Position numbers and translations under genes: made by a program. A stretch of 64,000 bases of DNA from Panagrolaimus kolymaensis (lineage: Eukaryota; Nematoda; Chromadorea; Rhabditida; Panagrolaimidae): assembly GCA_028622995.1 (NCBI GenBank), contig JAJQJQ010000049.1, forward strand, positions 744,001-808,000, given 5' to 3'. Positions 60,441-64,000 of the stretch are shown in pieces. The first letter of the stretch is position 1. Each line of letters begins with the position of its first letter. Below the pieces are notes generated by a model. The model was given only the letters and a program-made list of their open reading frames with translations, was not told where the DNA came from and did not search any database.

Positions 60441-63400
60441 ATTTGTTTTCTTTCTGATCTCATTTCATTTAATAAATTTTGTTTTACTCGATTTCGATCG
60501 CTGTCAAAAAATTGGAAAAAATGAAAATTAGCTGTAAAAATCATTCCATGCCGAGTTGGGGTTTAAGACTGCTGAAATGATTTCTTTCTCATCTCATTTC
60601 ATTAAATAAATTTTGTTTTACTCGATTTCGATCGCTGTCAAAAAATCAAAGAAATTCAAAAAATAGCTTTAAAAATCATTCCATGCCGAGTTGGGGTTTA
60701 AGACTGCTGAAATGATTTCTTTCTCATCTCATTTCATTTAATAAATTTTGTTTTACTCGATTTCGATCGCTGTCAAAAAATCAAAGAAATTCAAAAAATA
60801 GCTTTAAAAATCATTCCATGCCGAGTTGGGGTTTAAGACTGCTGAAATGATTTCTTTCTCATCTCATTTCATTTAATAAATTTTGTTTTACTCGATTTCG
60901 ATCGCTGTCAAAAAAATTGGAATAAATGAAAATTAGCTGTAAAAATAATTCCATGCTGAGTTGGGGTTTAAAACTGCTGAAATGATTTCTTTCTCATCTC
61001 ATTTCATTAAATAAATTTTGTTTTACTCGATTTCGATCGCTGTCAAAAAATCAAAGAAATTCAAAAAATAGCTTTAAAAATCATTCCATGCCGAGTTGGG
61101 GTTTAAGACTGCTGAAATGATTTCTTTCTCATCTCATTTCATTTAATAAATTTTGTTTTACTCGATTTCGATCGCTGTCAAAAAATCAAAGAAATTCAAA
61201 AAATAGCTTTAAAAATCATTCCATGCCGAGTTGGGGTTTAAGACTGCTGAAATGATTTCTTTCTCATCTCATTTCATTTAATAAACTTTGTTTTACTCGA
61301 TTTCGATCGCTGTCAAAAAATCAAAGAAATTCAAAAAATAGCTTTAAAAATCATTCCATGCCGAGTTGGGGTTTAAGACTGCTGAAAAGATTTCTTTCTC
61401 ATCTCATTTCATTTAATAAACTTTGTTTTACTCGATTTCGATCGCTGTCAAAAAATCAAAGAAATTCAAAAAATAGCTTTAAAAATCATTCCATGCCGAG
61501 TTGGGGTTTAAGACTGCTGAAATGATTTCTTTCTCATCTCATTTCATTTAATAAATTTTGTTTTACTCGATTTCGATCGCTGTCAAAAAAATTGGAATAA
61601 ATGAAAATTAGCTGTAAAAATAATTCCATGCTGAGTTGGGGTTTAAAACTGCTGAAATGATTTCTTTCTCATCTCATTTCATTAAATAAATTTTGTTTTA
61701 CTCGATTTCGATCGCTGTCAAAAAATCAAAGAAATTCAAAAAATAGCTTTAAAAATCATTCCATGCCGAGTTGGGGTTTAAGACTGCTGAAATGATTTCT
61801 TTCTCATCTCATTTCATTTAATAAATTTTGTTTTACTCGATTTCGATCGCTGTCAAAAAATCAAAGAAATTCAAAAAATAGCTTTAAAAATCATTCCATG
61901 CCGAGTTGGGGTTTAAGACTGCTGAAATGATTTCTTTCTCATCTCATTTCATTTAATAAATTTTGTTTTACTCGATTTCGATCGCTGTCAAAAAATCAAA
62001 GAAATTCAAAAAATAGCTTTAAAAATCATTCCATGCCGAGTTGGGGTTTAAGACTGCTGAAATGATTTCTTTCTCATCTCATTTCATTTAATAAATTTTG
62101 TTTTACTCGATTTCGATCGCTGTCAAAAAATCAAAGAAATTCAAAAAATAGCTTTAAAAATCATTCCATGCCGAGTTGGGGTTTAAGACTGCTGAAATGA
62201 TTTCTTTCTCATCTCATTTCATTTAATAAATTTTGTTTTACTCGATTTCGATCGCTGTCAAAAAATCAAAGAAATTCAAAAAATAGCTTTAAAAATCATT
62301 CCATGCCGAGTTGGGGTTTAAGACTGCTGAAATGATTTCTTTCTCATCTCATTTCATTTAATAAATTTTGTTTTACTCGATTTCGATCGCTGTCAAAAAA
62401 TCAAAGAAATTCAAAAAATAGCTTTAAAAATCATTCCATGCCGAGTTGGGGTTTAAGACTGCTGAAATGATTTCTTTCTCATCTCATTTCATTAAATAAA
62501 TTTTGTTTTACTCGATTTCGATCGCTGTCAAAAAATCAAAGAAATTCAAAAAATAGCTTTAAAAATCATTCCATGCCGAGTTGGGGTTTAAGACTGCTGA
62601 AATGATTTCTTTCTCATCTCATTTCATTTAATAAATTTTGTTTTACTCGATTTCGATCGCTGTCAAAAAATCAAAGAAATTCAAAAAATAGCTTTAAAAA
62701 TCATTCCATGCCGAGTTGGGGTTTAAGACTGCTGAAATGATTTCTTTCTCATCTCATTTCATTTAATAAATTTTGTTTTACTCGATTTCGATCGCTGTCA
62801 AAAAATCAAAGAAATTCAAAAAATAGCTTTAAAAATCATTCCATGCCGAGTTGGGGTTTAAGACTGCTGAAATGATTTCTTTCTCATCTCATTTCATTTA
62901 ATAAATTTTGTTTTACTCGATTTCGATCGCTGTCAAAAAATCAAAGAAATTCAAAAAATAGCTTTAAAAATCATTCCATGCCGAGTTGGGGTTTAAGACT
63001 GCTGAAATGATTTCTTTCTCATCTCATTTCATTTAATAAATTTTGTTTTACTCGATTTCGATCGCTGTCAAAAAATCAAAGAAATTCAAAAAATAGCTTT
63101 AAAAATCATTCCATGCCGAGTTGGGGTTTAAGACTGCTGAAATGATTTCTTTCTCATCTCATTTCATTTAATAAATTTTGTTTTACTCGATTTAGATCGC
63201 TGTCAAAAAATCAAAGAAATTCAAAAAATAGCTTTAAAAATCATTCCATGCTGAGTTGGGGTTTAAAACTGCTGAAATGATTTCTTTCTCATCTCATTTC
63301 ATTAAATAAATTTTGTTTTACTCGATTTCGATCGCTGTCAAAAAATCAAAGAAATTCAAAAAATAGCTTTAAAAATCATTCCATGCCGAGTTGGGGTTTA

Positions 63401-64000
63401 AGACTGCTGAAATGATTTCTTTCTCATCTCATTTCATTTAATAAATTTTGTTTTACTCGATTTCGATCGCTGTCAAAAAAATTGGAATAAATGAAAATTA
63501 GCTGTAAAAATAATTCCATGCTGAGTTGGGGTTTAAAACTGCTGAAATGATTTCTTTCTCATCTCATTTCATTAAATAAATTTTGTTTTACTCGATTTCG
63601 ATCGCTGTCAAAAAATCAAAGAAATTCAAAAAATTGCTTTAAAAATCATTCCATGCCGAGTTGGGGTTTAAGACTGCTGAAATGATTTCTTTCACATCTC
63701 ATTTCATTTAATAAATTTTGTTTTACTCGATTTCGATCGCTGTCAAAAAAATTGGAATAAATGAAAATTAGCTGTAAAAATAATTCCATGCTGAGTTGGG
63801 GTTTAAGACTGCTGAAATGATTTCTTTCTCATCTCATTTCATTAAATAAATTTTGTTTTACTCGATTTCGATCGCTGTCAAAAAATCAAAGAAATTCAAA
63901 AAATAGCTTTAAAAATCATTCCATGCCGAGTTGGGGTTTAAGACTGCTGAAATGATTTCTTTCTCATCTCATTTCATTTAATAAATTTTGTTTTACTCGA
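60441..64000 (+). repeat. 135 bp satellite array, about 26 units, continuing past the window
   Basis: Strict 135 bp periodicity measured from the anchor CCATGCCGAGTTGGGGTTTA (60546, 60681, 60816, 60951 and so on). Most units are nearly identical (type A, containing TCAAAGAAATTC). A second form (type B, containing ATTGGAATAAATG and GAGTTGGGGTTTAAAACTGC) starts at about 60511, 60916, 61591, 63481 and 63751, always on multiples of the period. Units next to type B tend to share CATTAAATAAA. There is no gene and no spacer variation, so it is a tandem satellite, not a CRISPR array. Confidence 0.95.

Noticed and set aside
60441..64000. CRISPR-like array
   Set aside because: There are no unique spacers: the entire 135 bp unit repeats, in a eukaryotic genome.

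Overview
This window is AT-rich genomic DNA from a small invertebrate, most probably a nematode. The evidence is the gene set: a MATH-BTB (BATH-type) gene, SKP1-related and F-box-like genes of the kind nematodes multiply, a LET-413/Scribble-type LAP gene and a CEH-14/LHX3-type LIM-homeobox gene. Introns run from about 50 bp to several kb, carry T-rich acceptors ending in TAG or CAG, and GT-AG junctions can be placed by eye. I cannot fix the genus; plant-parasitic or free-living tylenchid-like nematodes would fit. All exon models below come from reading splice sites directly and were checked for frame continuity.

Layout. (1) 0.2-1.4 kb, minus: MATH-BTB gene, 4 exons. (2) 2.6-16.8 kb, minus: LHX3/4-class LIM-homeobox gene (ceh-14 type), 4 exons, with an 8.7 kb and a 3.4 kb intron. 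(3) 16.8-22.9 kb: non-coding, with a complete 288 bp hAT-type MITE (8 bp target duplication) and a degenerate GATCCA-rich tract. (4) 22.9-27.0 kb, minus: mitochondrial ECHDC3-like gene, 5 exons, with a perfect 158 bp inverted repeat beginning 76 bp upstream of its ATG. (5) 28.3-37.7 kb, plus: an apparently intact autonomous Helitron-like element. Eight exons join into one open frame of about 3,019 residues holding a Ulp1-type cysteine protease, a Helitron HUH Rep domain, a PIF1-type helicase and a USP-like protease fold at the C-terminus. (6) 39.0-45.2 kb, minus: LET-413/Scribble-like LAP gene, 7 exons, 16 or more LRRs and two PDZ domains; one intron carries a 1.7 kb non-coding LTR element (TRIM-like) with 5 bp target duplications. 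(7) 45.2-55.4 kb: gene desert. (8) 55.4-58.0 kb: two SKP1-like genes, head to head, in an inverted duplication flanking a small secreted-peptide gene. (9) 58.7-60.2 kb, plus: a rapidly evolving F-box-like gene. (10) 60.4 kb to the end: a 135 bp satellite array running off the window.

Three genes or gene groups belong to ubiquitin-ligase systems (BTB adaptor for Cullin-3; SKP1 and F-box for Cullin-1), and the Helitron carries two protease folds of the ubiquitin/SUMO-removing type. The sequence cannot show whether these are linked. The most unusual feature is a dispersed family of 47-49 bp near-palindromes (GATAGTAAC ... GTTACTATC, with an off-centre CAATAATTT core). About twenty copies lie in introns and intergenic DNA from 5.5 to 53.9 kb, in both orientations; two copies back to back make up most of one let-413 intron.
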